DNA of 64,000 nucleotides from Rhinopomastus cyanomelas (Eukaryota; Chordata; Aves; Bucerotiformes; Rhinopomastidae), in assembly GCA_013400115.1 (NCBI GenBank), contig VXBP01008589.1, positions 40,617-104,616 on the forward strand. Reading direction: 5' to 3'. Made by a program: the position numbers and the translations under genes. Within the stretch, counting starts at the first letter, position 1. Each line of letters begins with the position of its first letter. Of this stretch, positions 1-14,100 are shown piece by piece. A model generated the notes under the pieces. That model was not told the origin of the DNA and did no database searches. It saw only the letters and a program-made list of their open reading frames with translations.

Positions 1-3000
1 TATAAATATATGAGAAAATTAATTTATTTTTATCTTTAAATTGTTGAAGAATAAAGTTTATTGGTTTTTTTTTTTCATATTCATATGTGTATGTCATGCA
101 AAGCAGGGGTTCTTATATGTGTATGGACAAAAGCTGAGGTCAATGTGTTTATGTTTGTATACATGAAAAAGTCTCTAAGTTCCCTGCCTTAAACTTAGAT
201 GTGTACAATTATAATGGTAGAGTAAATAATCACAAAGTAGCTTCAACATCCAATATGATTAGATGAAAGTAATACTGAAAAAGCATGAAGCTGGTCTTGT
301 AATATGTATTATAAACATTTTACTGTCTCCAAACTTAGTTTCTTCATTCTTCAGATGTATTTTGCTAGCATACTTAGCAGTTTTTCAGGTACCCTCTTTT
401 GAGCTGTTTTGTCTTGCTGACCTGATGAGAATCAGACTTCTGCTTTATTTCACCTCTTCTTTTACCCAAGCATTCTACAAAGTATTTTAAGAATTCTTTA
501 AAAAGGTTTGTGAGAACTGATACTGGTAAGATTAAAGGATAGCTGCTCTGTAGTTTTCATTTTAGACTTTGTACCTGTATAGGTTTTATTTCCCGTCTAG
601 GATATAATATACCTACCATTGTAATTCAAGCTAATGTTTGTATAGACTGCATGAAAAGAGAAATTAAGCTTCACATTAAGGTTATGAATGACAAAATACA
701 TATATGGAATGAGTTCAGGCAAATGAAATCTAGAAAGAGAGATTTTTAGTTTTTTTTAAAAGCAGTGATACTGAAAGTATCTGTAGTTATTTTTGATAAT
801 TGGATTAATATAAGGATGTAAGTTCATTGGCTAGGGCTGTGTCATACGTGGCATCAGAGAGGCCGTTCTTGGAATAATGCAGCCAGTTTGCAGTGTGGCT
901 GGAAAAGTGTTTTAATGCATTCAGTGTAGGATTTCAGGACCAGTTGGAGGTTTGGAAAGCCTGTGTTCCAGAGAAAGATATGTTCAGAGTTTATTTTGTT
1001 TATCTGAAAGAATGCTTAGTGGTGGTCAAGCTAACAGATTTCATTTGGTAATCACACTTTTTAAAAAAGAAAAATAACTTACATATTGGAGAAGTTTAAA
1101 TAAGTTAGATTTTATGTCACAGTTATTTTTAAGTCAATATTTGCTGAATTTAGGGAAGTCTAAACTTGCACACTTTAGGAAACTCAAGAACATTGTTGTG
1201 GATATGTTGAATATTCTTGACACAGCAATCTAGGTAACGTAACTGAGAATGTGGGTATTTATATGTGACCTAATTAAGCTTTAAGTCAATGTCCTTGTGC
1301 ATTACAGGTTTAGCTGTTTTACTTTAGCATTTATGAGTATCTCTGAAGTGATGTATGCTGTGGGTCACCTGGAAGTTAGTGTAATTGGTGCATTTTGTCA
1401 TTATTTGATACAGCAAGCAGCCTGTGGTGTGTTACATCATGATTGTCAGGGTGGGAGAGCAGAGCAGAAATTCCCACTTGACATTAGGACTGTAGAATTT
1501 GCTGCAGCAGGGGATGCTGTCTCAGCACAGAGAGAAGTGAAACGTGTCACTATTTTCTTGATGCTCCATCATTTTCGCTCTGTGTCCAGTCTGACAGCAG
1601 CTGCTAGTGCCCATTGAAACTACACTTTTGCAAAGCATGGTAATTTTGACTGGTTTTTGCTTCAGTTTTCACCAGGCAGCACTAGCCTCCAGAATAACTG
1701 AAAAGGAAAGCTTTCGTTTGTCCACAGTACATGTGAAACTGAGGTCTGAAAAGAGGAAACCAGAGTTGGTCATGGTTCTGCTAGGCTTTCAGATCTAGAT
1801 GATCTACTGATAGAAGTTAAAAGTTTCCATTGAACCAGCCCCTAATGGCCATAAATAAGATAAAAGAGTGTAAAAGAACCACAAAATGTGTTTAGCACAA
1901 GTGGTTTTGCTGTTAGACTCTATTTTCATGCTTTAAGTAATTTGCTTCCTTTTGTTTCAGAGATGGTTTCCTTGCAACTGTGTAGCTCATAGTCTTTGCA
2001 GGTTGTGTCCAGCAGTCCAAGGGATTCTTGTTACTTTCTGGAATCTGCGTCATGTTGTCCTTTTTTTTGAATCTGTGCAAAAACCTTCTATGTAAACAGT
2101 GGTTACTTGAAGAATTTTCTTGGTTTATCAGTGTAATCAGTTCTGTTATTCTTTTCTGGCTAAATAATTCTTTCTGTGCAAGTGTATCAAGATTGGGAAG
2201 CATCCCTAGTATTTCCCAAAAAACCCTGAGAGTTAGTAATAACTATGTTTGTATTGCCCAGTGTTTAGGTACTTAATAGTTTGATATTATTCTGATCTTG
2301 TTTTAAATAAAATTTAGAAAGCTCCATGGAAAATATAATTTCTGTATGATATGAAATACTCCATTCATAATTTCATGTCTGGGTACTTGCCTTTAGGAAG
2401 TTTTAACAGGTAGCTGCTTCTGGAATAGGCAACAACAGTATCAGGTTCCCCATCCTGCTTTCATGTTCCTGCCAATTTCACTGATGCTTGATCTGTTGAT
2501 TGCAACAGCTATGCTTGTTGCTGTTTGGTGTCTGAAAATGATGTGTAGGGCCCTATAACTGCTGCTGAAGTGGGACATCCAGCTCACCCTAGCAGCACCA
2601 GCTACTTAAACTTTCAGTGAGGTAGTTCAGCTCACTGAGTAGACTGTAGACTATTTATTTTCTTGTTGTCTTTTTTCTTAAGGATGCGTATATTGCACAC
2701 TGTAGGCTCAGTATAAAGTTTTATGGAAGCACACTGCCAAATCATTGTTTATGAAACTCTTCTGATCAGCCAACAGTAATGTTGGTGAAATGTGTGTATG
2801 TCTTTGTGCCCAAGTTTAGGTGGAGCTGGTTTCATGTCTCGTTGACCACATAGGCTTCCTGGCACAAAACTTTTCAATTAGGATGCAACTAGTGGTGTTA
2901 TTAGATGGATGCTGGTGTACTGATCAGATATTCTTATGAACCTCTAAAACATTTGCTATTTCAATGAAAAACTTCTTTGCATACCCCGTCATAATCTTTT

Positions 3001-6000
3001 GCTTTAACATAGTTATAACGCGCGTGAACGTAAGGTAGTTTATGCTAAGTTAATTTTCTTCTACTTCAATATACTTTGGCATTTACACAGTTCTTTGGAT
3101 CAGTTGAATTTTTCTAGATCTTCATATGTCTGTGTGGAGGTATTGGGGTAAAGAATGCGACTTTTCTGCTTTTATACTACTAAGGGAGATATAGGGCATG
3201 TTACAGATCGTGTTAATAAGTATATATTAAATGGGTGAATGTAGAACTTTCAGCAACTGTTAGTGTTAAAAAGTTGCTTAGACTTAAAAATATTAAACTT
3301 CATATGGAGACTTCCATGGTGAAGTGGTTTATGGACTGTACTCATTCTAAAATGCCACAGTTGTTGTATTCAGGAGCCTTGTTTTTCCAAACAAAATCTG
3401 GAGGTTCTGTTCTTTTCATTACACCACTAAATTTGTAACCTCTTGCTTAACAATTGCAAGAGAAAAAGGTCACTGGAGGTGCTGAGGCTTTTTCACCTCT
3501 CTGCTTTCCTTAAAAGTTCCTTGACACAGCAGTTTTTAAGAAGGAATCAAAAACATAAGGGAGGAAGGCAATATGGAAACAATGAGTATGAGTAGATGGG
3601 TTTTTTTAGCAGTACTTAAAAGGGAAGAGTTGTAAAGAGAAAAAGTGGAAAATAGTAAGGGAATTGAAGAAGTACGTGTTTTGCAGGGAGTGGAGTGATG
3701 AACTCATACAGACAACTTCCTTAGTAGGAAGAGTTTTGAAGAAGGGTTTGACTTAATATTCTGGAAAGCAAGCAGTGGAATTTAATAGCGGTGTATGTAT
3801 TTAATAACAAGTTATATACGAGAAGCAAATAAAGGAATAACCTGGTGAGTGGAATGTTATTTGTGCAAAGAAGTAAATTTGGGTTGTGCCTTCAATTTGT
3901 AATTTAATTGGATGAAATAGGTAAACAGGAGTAGATATCAGCATTGAAACAGGGTTTTTTTGGACAGTGGAGGTGAAAGGATTCTGGTACCTTGTTTTCT
4001 TGTGCCTCTGTTCTGGAAAGGGCAATAATTCATGAAAATCTTGAGTGTTATTGATGTGAACGACTGGTCAAATAGGTTTAAGATATGTAGGTGATGGTAG
4101 GGTGACATTGTGTTGAAAAAGAAATGACGTCTAATCTCAGTATTCATTGGATACGAGATTCACTTGCCAAGTCTGCTTTTCTTGTGATGCTGTTTATTTG
4201 TACAGTTTATTAATAACCATTTGATGCATTTCTCAGTAAAATTCAGTTACTTGTGTAGCTTTTGACTGTGGGTTACATTTCTTTTTCTTGCTTTCTTGGT
4301 GACTTGGTGAATAGATTAAATGACTGAAGCACATAAGTCACCTATTAATCATCGACTTAGTGGGAAAAGGTCTGCCACAGACTGCAGTTAGCCTTTTTCT
4401 TCCCCCTAAGGTAACTGCTCAGTAGGTGTGGTTATGAAGTAGTTTTTTGCCTGTAGAGGGAATGGGACAATGACTGTTGTGAGGCCCACATGGCAAAAGA
4501 TTGTCCGTTAGTTTGAAGCTCTGGGGAATCATGCGCTTAATATGATGTGGCATGTCTAGGCTTGTGACAGCTGGGCTAGAAAGATTACTTTTTATGGTGG
4601 AAGGGCATGTGCTCAGGAAATGTGCCAAAGAGGCTGTGGATATGGACAGTGTTAGAGATGACTCATGCTAGGGAAAACATGGAGCTTCAGCATCCATGTG
4701 GCTTCAGGATGTTGGTCTACAAACACAAGAGGTTTGCTCAAAGTTTTGCAGCAACTGTACTGTGACAGAACTTCAGCTATTTTTTTCTGAGCAAGTGGCT
4801 CTGCATGCTCTGTTACAGCTAGCTTATGGTAAGAGGAGTGTGTTTAAGAGTTACTCGTATTCTGCTGTGGTAACTGCAAGGGGTAATTGTTGAAGAGTGG
4901 TTGTAGAATACATTGTCACATATGTTTGTCTAGAAATGAAAATGTGGAGTTTTTTTAATGAGACTTGAAGAAGTTAGATGTTTCAGAGTATTGGGAAAGT
5001 ATTCAAAGGTAAATAGCTTTTCTTACATGTATACGTGCGTAAAATACTGCATACTAAGATGGTTCTGCTTAGCCTGAAAAATCATGTTACCTTTGCTTTT
5101 CATGGAGTTCATAGTGTCCGTGAACAATTCTCTTTCCTTAGTGTCTGTTCATTGGCTACCCAGCAGATTGGTTTATTTTTTCCTCTGCGGATGAACGTGT
5201 TAGAGGGCTGACAAACCTTGATTGAAGGACATAAATGCGCCACATGCAAAACCACAATGATTTCTTTGATTGCAGGGACCTTTTGGCCAGCTTGCAGTAA
5301 GGACTTGTGTTTAGAAGAGAACCTTTGGGCTCATCTGTATCTCCCTCCCCTCAAAGGGATGGCAGCCCGAGGACAGCTAGCATTCATCCTGACGCCAAGA
5401 CACTTCAAAGGAGGTAAGCGCCTCAGAAATGCTCCCCAGACAAAATATTCCTCATCAGCCCTGCCCTTCAGTGTGGTAATACTCTTTAGTACGACATTAC
5501 CATCTCCTAAATGTATCTGTTCATGGATCCTTCATGAAAATTTTTGAGATCTCTGTGAGGCCTCATCAGCTAGTTGCAGACCCCTTAATATTCATGGAGA
5601 TGTCCACTGCTGACTGTAATCCTTGTGCGTTTGCTTAAGGATGCGCCCCAGCTAAAGGGAAAAAGTCATTTTTGCACTTTCTGAGTTTGTACTCAGAGAC
5701 TTCTTTCCTTATTTTGATTTTAATATTTTGGATGAGGTTCAAACCTGAGCTTTTCTCAATTCATGATCTTGAAGGTTAAAGTCAGGGTGGAAAAAAACCC
5801 TGCCCAAAGTCCTGCTTCCTCCAAACAGCTTTAAAATGATCTCTGAATGATTCTTTAATACCCAGATGATTTCTACCTAATTCTTTGTGTGTTTAAATTT
5901 CTTGGAAGCATTATCCCAGGAAAATTTTGTAGAAACAAATTATTGTCTTTCGTTTTCCTGGAGGGAAATACATCCTTAGGATTTTTATTCTTGTTATAGG

Positions 6001-7973
6001 TGTCACCTAGGTGCAGCATAGCTGTTTATCTTCCTATAAAGTAATTGGGTGGAAAGAACATTGTAAAGTAAACAGACATTTACCTGACATCTGAGGTTTA
6101 AACGTAAAACTCCCATGTTAGCTTTTACATCTATTTTTATTTTTTAATAACAACAGTCTTTTCAGGGGTGATTTACACCCCTACCCCACTACAATGAGTT
6201 TACTTATATGAGTACTCAGCTATAGATCTTGATTTTCTTGTTATTCCAGTAAAAATTGTATGAAAACCACTATGAATATTATTGGAATCATAAGGAAGAA
6301 CTTTCTTAGGGATTTTTATGTTATGTTTAGGTTTTGTTTTATTTCAATGGGAACATTTAGGTGTTTAGTAGACCATTAATAAATAAGAGTTAGATATTTG
6401 CTGAACGAGTATTTTTTTCAGAATGCTGTGGAGTTGAAGGGCATAGATGGCACTTAGACCCCTGTGTCTATTACTAAGTCCTGTAAAGTTTTGCCTTTTT
6501 CCCCCCCCCATTTATGATAAGAGTATATAATTCAGCTATTACTTTTTTTTCTTCAAACCGAAGTAAGACCTTTCTGGTTATGAAGGCTTACTTTTAATTG
6601 CCATCTAGTAGTGTCTTACTGGGCTCTACCATACAGATTTTTTGCAGATTGTATCCTGTAAAATAATAATCCTATAAAATATCCAATAAAATAATGTCCC
6701 ACCTAATTCTGCACTTTGTAGCTTTGGAAGGGATTTTACCTATGGATGTGATGAACCTAGAGAGAACTGAACTCGGAGATCCTCCAGACCAAAGTTAACT
6801 TGAGTTTTGCTTGATTGTGATCAAATATTTGGTTGTTATTGTTGTCTTTTTGTGGCTTTGGGTTGTTTTGTACTGTGTGGCTTTTGGTGGTTTCTATTCC
6901 CCCCCGTGAAGGCCAAGATTTCCTTTACAATAGTCAGCTTCCTTAGTTTCACTGGAAACTTTGATTTTGTAACCTTCTGCTCTTCATTGTGTTGGATGCT
7001 GTTCAACTATAGGAATTGGGATTTTTTTTTTTCCTTTACATATTTCCACAATGTGTTATTTCTATGCCCGTTTTTCTGGTGTCCAAAGAGACAAAAAAAA
7101 TCCATACAAGGGAACTTTAAGGAAATTATTCTAACTTTTTTTTGATCTCTGCAAAGTATTATTGAATGTGCCAAAATGAGCAGTAGCACTCTGCAACTTG
7201 TGTTAATCTTAACAGGTTCATTCTGCTCTTGTAAGACAAGCTCACAAATATGTTTTTATTAAAGGGATTGCCCTTCCCTGTGAGCAGATAACAAGGAAAC
7301 AAAAGCATCTTTTATTTTTTTTTCTTCATTTGAGCAGTGTTTTTTGGTCTTAAACCTACTTCTCTAGGAATCCAACATGGAAGAGTAGAAGCAGGATTGA
7401 GAATTGCTGGACTACTTTCTAGTCTAAAATAACATATATGTTCATGGATACACATTCTGAAAAACTGACAGACCTAGATATAGATGGGAAACCTTATATT
7501 ATTTGGAGACTTGGGAATTTGTGAAATACCTCAGTCCTTTCCAAAGGTAAATCTAGTAAATGATTCATAATTTTTTCCTGGAGGGAAACTGATATTCAGA
7601 ACAGCATTAATTTTTCTCTTAGGGGTCTTTCAGTTTAGTAGCAAAATGCAGTCATTCCAGAATCAAAATAGATTTTAAGTATTCTCTTCACGTGCCGGGT
7701 GATCTACTTCAACGTAGCTGGATTTTTGCTCATATTTTTTGATGAATTGATTCTCTTGGTCAGTGTTTCATAACATCTTCTTTTGCTCGTCTTATACTCC
7801 AAAACCCCAAAGCGGGATGTTTGAAGATGGTTCATTCACTACAGCTGTTTGTTTTTCACCTTTTTAAGAACACTGGACAGTACTTGAAGACTGTGCATGG
7901 AAATATGGACAATTAGTTGTGACAGGATGAGGGAAGAGGAAAGATAAGGGGGAAGAGAATATGTAAAATGTTA

Positions 7974-8280
7974 GTGTCAGGAGGATGGAGACAGGCTCTT
8001 CTCTGTAATATGCAATGATAGGCCAAGGGGCAGTGGTGTAAGCTGGAACATAGGAGGTTCCACATAAGTATGAGGAAGAACCTCTTTAAAGTGAGGGTAA
8101 CAGAGCACTAGAACAGGCTGCCCAGGGAGGGTGTGGAGTCTTCTTCTCTGGAGATGTTTAAAACCCTCCTGGACACATACCTGTGTAACTTGATCTAGGT
8201 GTTCCTGCTGTGCCAGGGAGATTGGACTAGATGAACTTTCGAAGTCTCTTCCTCTCCCTAACATTCTGTGATTCTGTGAT
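7974..8280 (+). mobile_element. CR1 LINE 3' fragment
   Basis: 5'-truncated CR1 with the standard blocks (GTGTCAGGAGGATGGAG, AGGTTCCACATAAG, GGCTGCCCAGGGAGG) and the terminal octamers ATTCTGTG repeated. Confidence 0.93.
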
Positions 8281-10929
8281 AGGACAGTAGATTCAGTGAG
8301 ACCCTTTGGCTGAGGCAACCTGAGTGTCTTTAGCCTTAAGTTTCCCTTAACAAGAGTTTCTCTTGTTCTTCAAAGTTGACAGGTGTCTTTCCACATCACC
8401 TGATTTTCAGGTACTGGGAAACAAGTGTCTTTAGGAAGTACTATAGTTTGGTTTTGTTTAATGAAATCTGTAGTGACAAACAGCTTTATCCTTTATAGAA
8501 TGATGCAACAATCTGTACAAGCTTATGTTGCAGTATCAGGTGGAAATAGATGGATGAACATTAGCAGCTGAACTGATTGTCAAAGAGAAGTTCAAGTGAA
8601 GGATTAACTGCATGATGGAACACAGTATGCTTCCTAGGAAGTGTTGGAATGATGGTGGCATCCTTACTCCTTGTAATGAGGCTGGAGACTATTTTGTTTA
8701 TCAGACACAGGAGCAAAATAGTAGTACTTAACTGAGATTGCCTTTGAAACAAACTGCTGTCCCAGAAAAGTGCTGTGAATTGGCACTGAAAGGATTTTTT
8801 CTTCCTCCTGCCTTCTGTGAAGACAATTCCAAAAGCTTGTAAAAACATTACAGCCTTTATCAATAGCTGCTAAACAGTCATAAAACTCTAGATATGGATT
8901 GGTGGAATCAGCTTGTCCATTTGCAGTGGAAAGGGCTTGGTTATTTACTGCCTGTACTAATTATTTACTTTTTCTGCTTATTTACTGCTTATACTGGGTA
9001 CCTGTAGTGCTCAAATTTTGGAGAAAACACAGTGCACATGACTTCCTTTTGCCATCAGTAAGTCTATCCAGTGTCACAATCCTTTTGTCTGTAAAAAGTT
9101 ATATCACACTGAACAATCCAGCTGGCACCTGGGTAGGCTGTTCGATGTTCAATAGCACATTGTTTACCTCCTCTCTCCAAGGAAAGTGTGTTGGAAAGAA
9201 AGGAATAAAAGCAGTTGCATTTGTAAAGTTAATGTATGGCAGCACTGGATCTGGTTCTGATTACACTTAAATCGAACCAACAATCTATACAGGTAATATT
9301 TATAACTGGTCAAGGAACAACAAGAACTGAGCTAGAGCTGTATAAATAACAGTAAGAGCCACTGTGTACTCTTAAAAACTTCACTTTTGGCAAATGGCAT
9401 CTCTTTCTCTTCTAATACTGATCTGTTCTCGGGATTGAACAGTTGACTAACTACTGGAAAGATCACAAATCCTGATGAGTTACAAAGCAATCCATCAACA
9501 CATAATTGTATTATTTCTGGAGCCTGAAATAATAATTTCCTTTGACATGTATTCTTTTAATTTGTTTTTTTCTTAATGAAAGGATAAGCTCCAGTGGAAG
9601 AGCCTTTAAAATGTTTTGGACATCTTGATACATGTTGGAGACAGTCGACAGTAATTAGTGTTGTTGTGGAAAAGTTTGAATTTGGACCAGGAACCACAAA
9701 TACATAAATGCCATTTACTGCCACAGTGCATCATTTGTGACGTTTTATACAACTTACGTATTTTTGATCCATCTGTGTCTGTTCTCTGCATATAATATAT
9801 GCTTACGAGCTCACAGATACCCATGTGAGTAAATAAATATTGAGAACTCAAACGCCAAGCTGTGGCTGTTTTCCCTGTATAACAAGGCTGACTAGTATTG
9901 TGATGGTCTTGAAAGGAGATGGTGAATGAATGAAATAGTGCCTGAAGCTGAACTTGGTGAGGAAGGGAAAAGGCATTTTGAAGGATACAGATATATAAGT
10001 GATTGTATTCTTGAAGGTGTGTTTTTCTTTGGCTAATTGTTTTATCCTCTTTGTATGAAGGATGTAACGTTTCGAAATGTTTTTGTATTCATTTTAAACA
10101 AGTAGTCTTGTGCCACCATCTTCAGTGGCCTGCACAGCTTGTTTTGGGGCCAGATCTTTGGTGGTGGTTGCCAAAAGAGCATCTTTGGCGTTAGGGGTTT
10201 CTGCCACTTGGTGACGTGGTCTTCAGATGCATAGCTAAGAGTAAAGAAATCCTGAGAAACATCCTTCTGCCCTTCAAAGGCAGTAGATGTAGAGAGGCCA
10301 GATGCCATGACCTCCTCATCATGTTTTCACAGTCAGGCATCTGGGAATCACTGTGCGAGTATTTGAGAAGCTTCTGGTTGCTACAGTTGTCAAACTCCGC
10401 TGTGTATTGTGGAGGAGTGAGAACAATCTGTACCCAGAATGCAGTTTACAGAGGTTATCCTGTGCATACATTGTGTATCTCAAGGTTCTTTTAGCCTACG
10501 TTCTTACGTGTGAGAATCAATATGAATAGTAATACTGAACTTATACCAGTATAGAAATACATGTATCTCCTTCTGGTTCATGGTAGTTTGGCTTGGTTTA
10601 TATACACCAGTTGAACTGAAATTTTAATTGGATGTTGTACATGCCAGTGAGGTTCTGTCCAAAGTAACCTGTTTCTGCTTTTTAATACTGTAGAGTTTTC
10701 TGCTAATCCAACAATGGTAAAAATGTACTATATCAATCAATTTAAATACCAAATTAAGCTAGTTCTTGTTTTGGTTAGCAAATGTAGTGTGTTGTGTCAG
10801 TCAAATAGGTAATGGATGCCATGTGATTGTTTATGAGGGTTAAATTACTTATAAATATGAATGTTTAATTTGAAATGTTCGATTTGGAGATACCTTGTCT
10901 CCAGAACTAAACATATACTCTATTCTTGT

Positions 10930-11115
10930 GCTAATTGTGTATCATCTGTTTAGGTGGGAAATACCTTTTCTCACAGTACACTTCAGGTGGGGAATTCTCT
11001 TTCTCAAAATAAATGGAGGGTTTGTGGCTAATTGTGTGCCATAGATTTAAATTGGAAATACTTTTTCTTAAATTTAGTGTGGGAAATTCTTCCCAGAATG
11101 TTGGTGTGGAATTTT
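10930..11115. repeat. Old tandem duplication, unit about 97 bp
   Basis: GCTAATTGTGT starts at both 10930 and 11027. The two units then share aligned blocks (GGGAAATACCTTTTC versus GGAAATACTTTTTC, and TGGGGAATTCT versus TGGGAAATTCT). The second is clearly diverged and may be cut short. Confidence 0.65.
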
Positions 11116-14100
11116 ACTGCACTTAGAACAAACATGTTTGTCTCTGCTGTTTTCAAATTACATTAATTGACTTCCTTGATTTAAGTCTTTTCTTTATATT
11201 CTGTATTAGTGTACAGGTCAATTGGTGCTTTTACTTCAGAGTCCTCCTAGTCCTCTTGTGCCACTGTGTTATGTTTTCTACTGCAACCTTTTCTTTCCTC
11301 AAGAGAGATGTTTCAGAAACAGTTTCATCAGTACATTATGTGGCTTGCTTGCTTTAGGTCCATCTGTGCTGTGTAATACTACACTACTTAGAGATGTGTG
11401 TGTTCTTTGTGTAAAAAAATTATGTATACAAAACATCTCTAAAGACAGGCCTCTCCATGTTTATTCAAATATTTTACTAGCTTCATAAGACTTGCAAAAA
11501 ACCATTTTGATCTTGATTACTTATTTCTCTATGTGTCTTCTATACTCCTGATTTTGGTTAAGAGGTACATCTGAAACTCCAGAGAAGTTTTTTGGTGGGT
11601 GGGCTTTTTTTTCAGTGGATAGCCCTTGTTTATTTACATATTAGAAGTACTTTACGTGCTGTAACTGCACTTACTTTACATGTATTTTCATGGTATAACA
11701 GTGATTTGATGGAGATTGCTGCAATGAGGTAAAGCTGATGTTATAAGGCTCTCTTATGGTTCCAGGGTTAAAATAAGTGAGACCACAAGAAGAGCAAACT
11801 AGTTTGGAGAGATTTACAGAAAGTTTGCCTTTCTGTAACAGAGCTGCTTTTAGATTCCAAAGCTGTTCCTTTCTTCAGTTTCATGGCATTAGAGTAAAGC
11901 CTCTTATTCCTGCTGTGAAAAAGGAAATGTTTTGTGAGCACTCATTGATGTGCTCATCAACATTCATAGAGAAATAGTAATTCTAAAATTGAACTTATGA
12001 CTCGCCATGGCTATGCTGTATTCGGTAGAAAATTCATCAGTGTTGTGACTGATGCTTTGAAGAAAACTCTCTTATTTGACATCTTAAATAGGAGACCTTG
12101 AAGTTGTTAGTCTCTGTAGACAAGTTTAGTGTACACCTACACATGTAAGTGGTTATATGTAGTTATGTAGTTACTCATCTGGGCCATAGAAGATTATTTA
12201 GTGCTTTCAGTGTGCTGTTTGAATGAAAACTGGGAAATATATACAGAAGCATCAAAAGAAAAAGAATTTGGACAGTTTAAGAAAGATTCCAAGGTAGTCT
12301 AAGAGGAAGAAAGGAAAGAAAAAAGTGCATTGCTCTGGTAATGCCCTAGTCAATTTATTGTGCTCTAATCAACTTGTGCTGCTGTTGTTACAAGGCATAA
12401 AATAAGTATATAGGTTACACACTCAAAGGGTAGTAGAAGGATGAAGGAATTAATTTAAACTGTCTCCCCCAAAGCTTTTTTTTCCATTTTAATGTTAAAT
12501 AATGTATGCAGATTTTAAATAAGAAAGCTAAAATATTTCCCATGAGAATAATTAAAGGTGATAGAATTCACTTGCAATAGTAATTCCATCTGTTCAGAAA
12601 CTTGTTATGAATGAACCCCAAACAACCATAAAATGGAGTAATATTACTGTGGCAAAGGGGAGGGGTAACCGTAGGGATATCAGTGCAGTTACATGTGTAT
12701 TCCCTAAATGCATTTCCATACTTGTTTTAAAATGTAGCATCACTGACTATTAAATTCAGAGGTGTCCCTAAGCACTTGATGAAAACTGATGACTTGAATG
12801 TTTCAGAAGCAAAGGCTGAGCGAACCGGGAAAAGAATTGAGAAGGATACATGATGATGTTTAAAAGACTATTCATTGTATAAATTATAGTTGTGTAAATG
12901 TACTACATGATTATGTAACTAATTAAAATTATAATATTCTATTTTAGTTCTGCTACCTCTAATTTCTAATTTTCAGCTGGAGAAGTTAGTAGGTAGTTTT
13001 ATGGAGAATTTATCTTTTGGGAAATTGGATCTTATTTCATGGTAATTCTTTAAGTCCACAAAGTAATTGAGATAATAGACAAGAGAAGATTTCTCTCTTA
13101 ATGACTTCTTGGTGAAATGGAAGGGTGTTTCTTTGGGTAGAGGGTGAGAGAGGTGGTATTTTTTGTTTGGTGCTTTCAGTTATTTACGAGAGGATGAAGG
13201 GTTTTGTTTGTCCTGCCTTGGTCTTTCCCACTCAGGCATTACCACTGACAGAAAAAGTAGTGATACAGTTGACATGTTTCTGCTTAAATGACTGTAAATT
13301 GTTCAGGCCCACAAAATTTGAGTTTTCAGAAGACACTGTGCAGCTTCAAAGATTTATTGTCAGGCTGATGTCATATATGGATATAAAATTTTGATCACAT
13401 TAGGAATATTTCTGAAGATGAAATTGCTTACTATGAGACACTTCTCAGCAGCGTACTCGTTCTAGAACTTTCAGGACTTGGAGCCTTGAAGGAACAGACA
13501 AAGTTAGGGAACCTTTTAGCATTAAATCAAAGTATCTCAGTACTGTAAGGGACTTTCTCAGGATGAGCTGTAATTCTTTGAATTTCTGTGGTGTCTGCAG
13601 AAAGTGCGCATTATCAAAATGGTGTATGCAGACACTGTGTGGATTATGTTTTGAAATGACTTCTTTTCACGAAAAAAAAGTGTTCTATATCTTCTGTAAT
13701 ATTTTTAGTATGAGTGTGTGTTAAATAATGCTAGCTGATTCCTGAAGAAAGGCATCTAAATGTATCTAGATCTGTGTGCTAAAAATAGTGGATTATAAAG
13801 GAACCCTAATCCACAGGGTCTTACTTACAAATAGTACTATGTATAGAGTGACGCAGATGGGGAGGGCTGTGTGCATTTACCTACAAAAGGTGCGTTCTGT
13901 GATCAGAGAAGAGACAGATGCAGTTGGAAGTATCACTATAACAGTGACTAAAATTCATGGCTTAAATGAATGCTAAGGGATGAAATTTCCTCGGGTGATT
14001 TAGGAAGTTCTGTTCAGCGATACGTTTATCACTTTTCTAAACATTCAAGCCCATCTTTACAGATATGTGTTCAGTGTCTTACCTATCCTGGTTGTAAGCT

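Noticed and set aside
1297..1617. 106-aa plus-strand frame in the first intron
   Set aside because: No splice context, no family match and AT-rich surroundings. Treated as chance.
13591..13635. Possible hairpin: GTGTCTGCA and its complement 27 bp apart
   Set aside because: Only a 9-bp stem with no extension inside the loop, so it is not convincing as a structured RNA.
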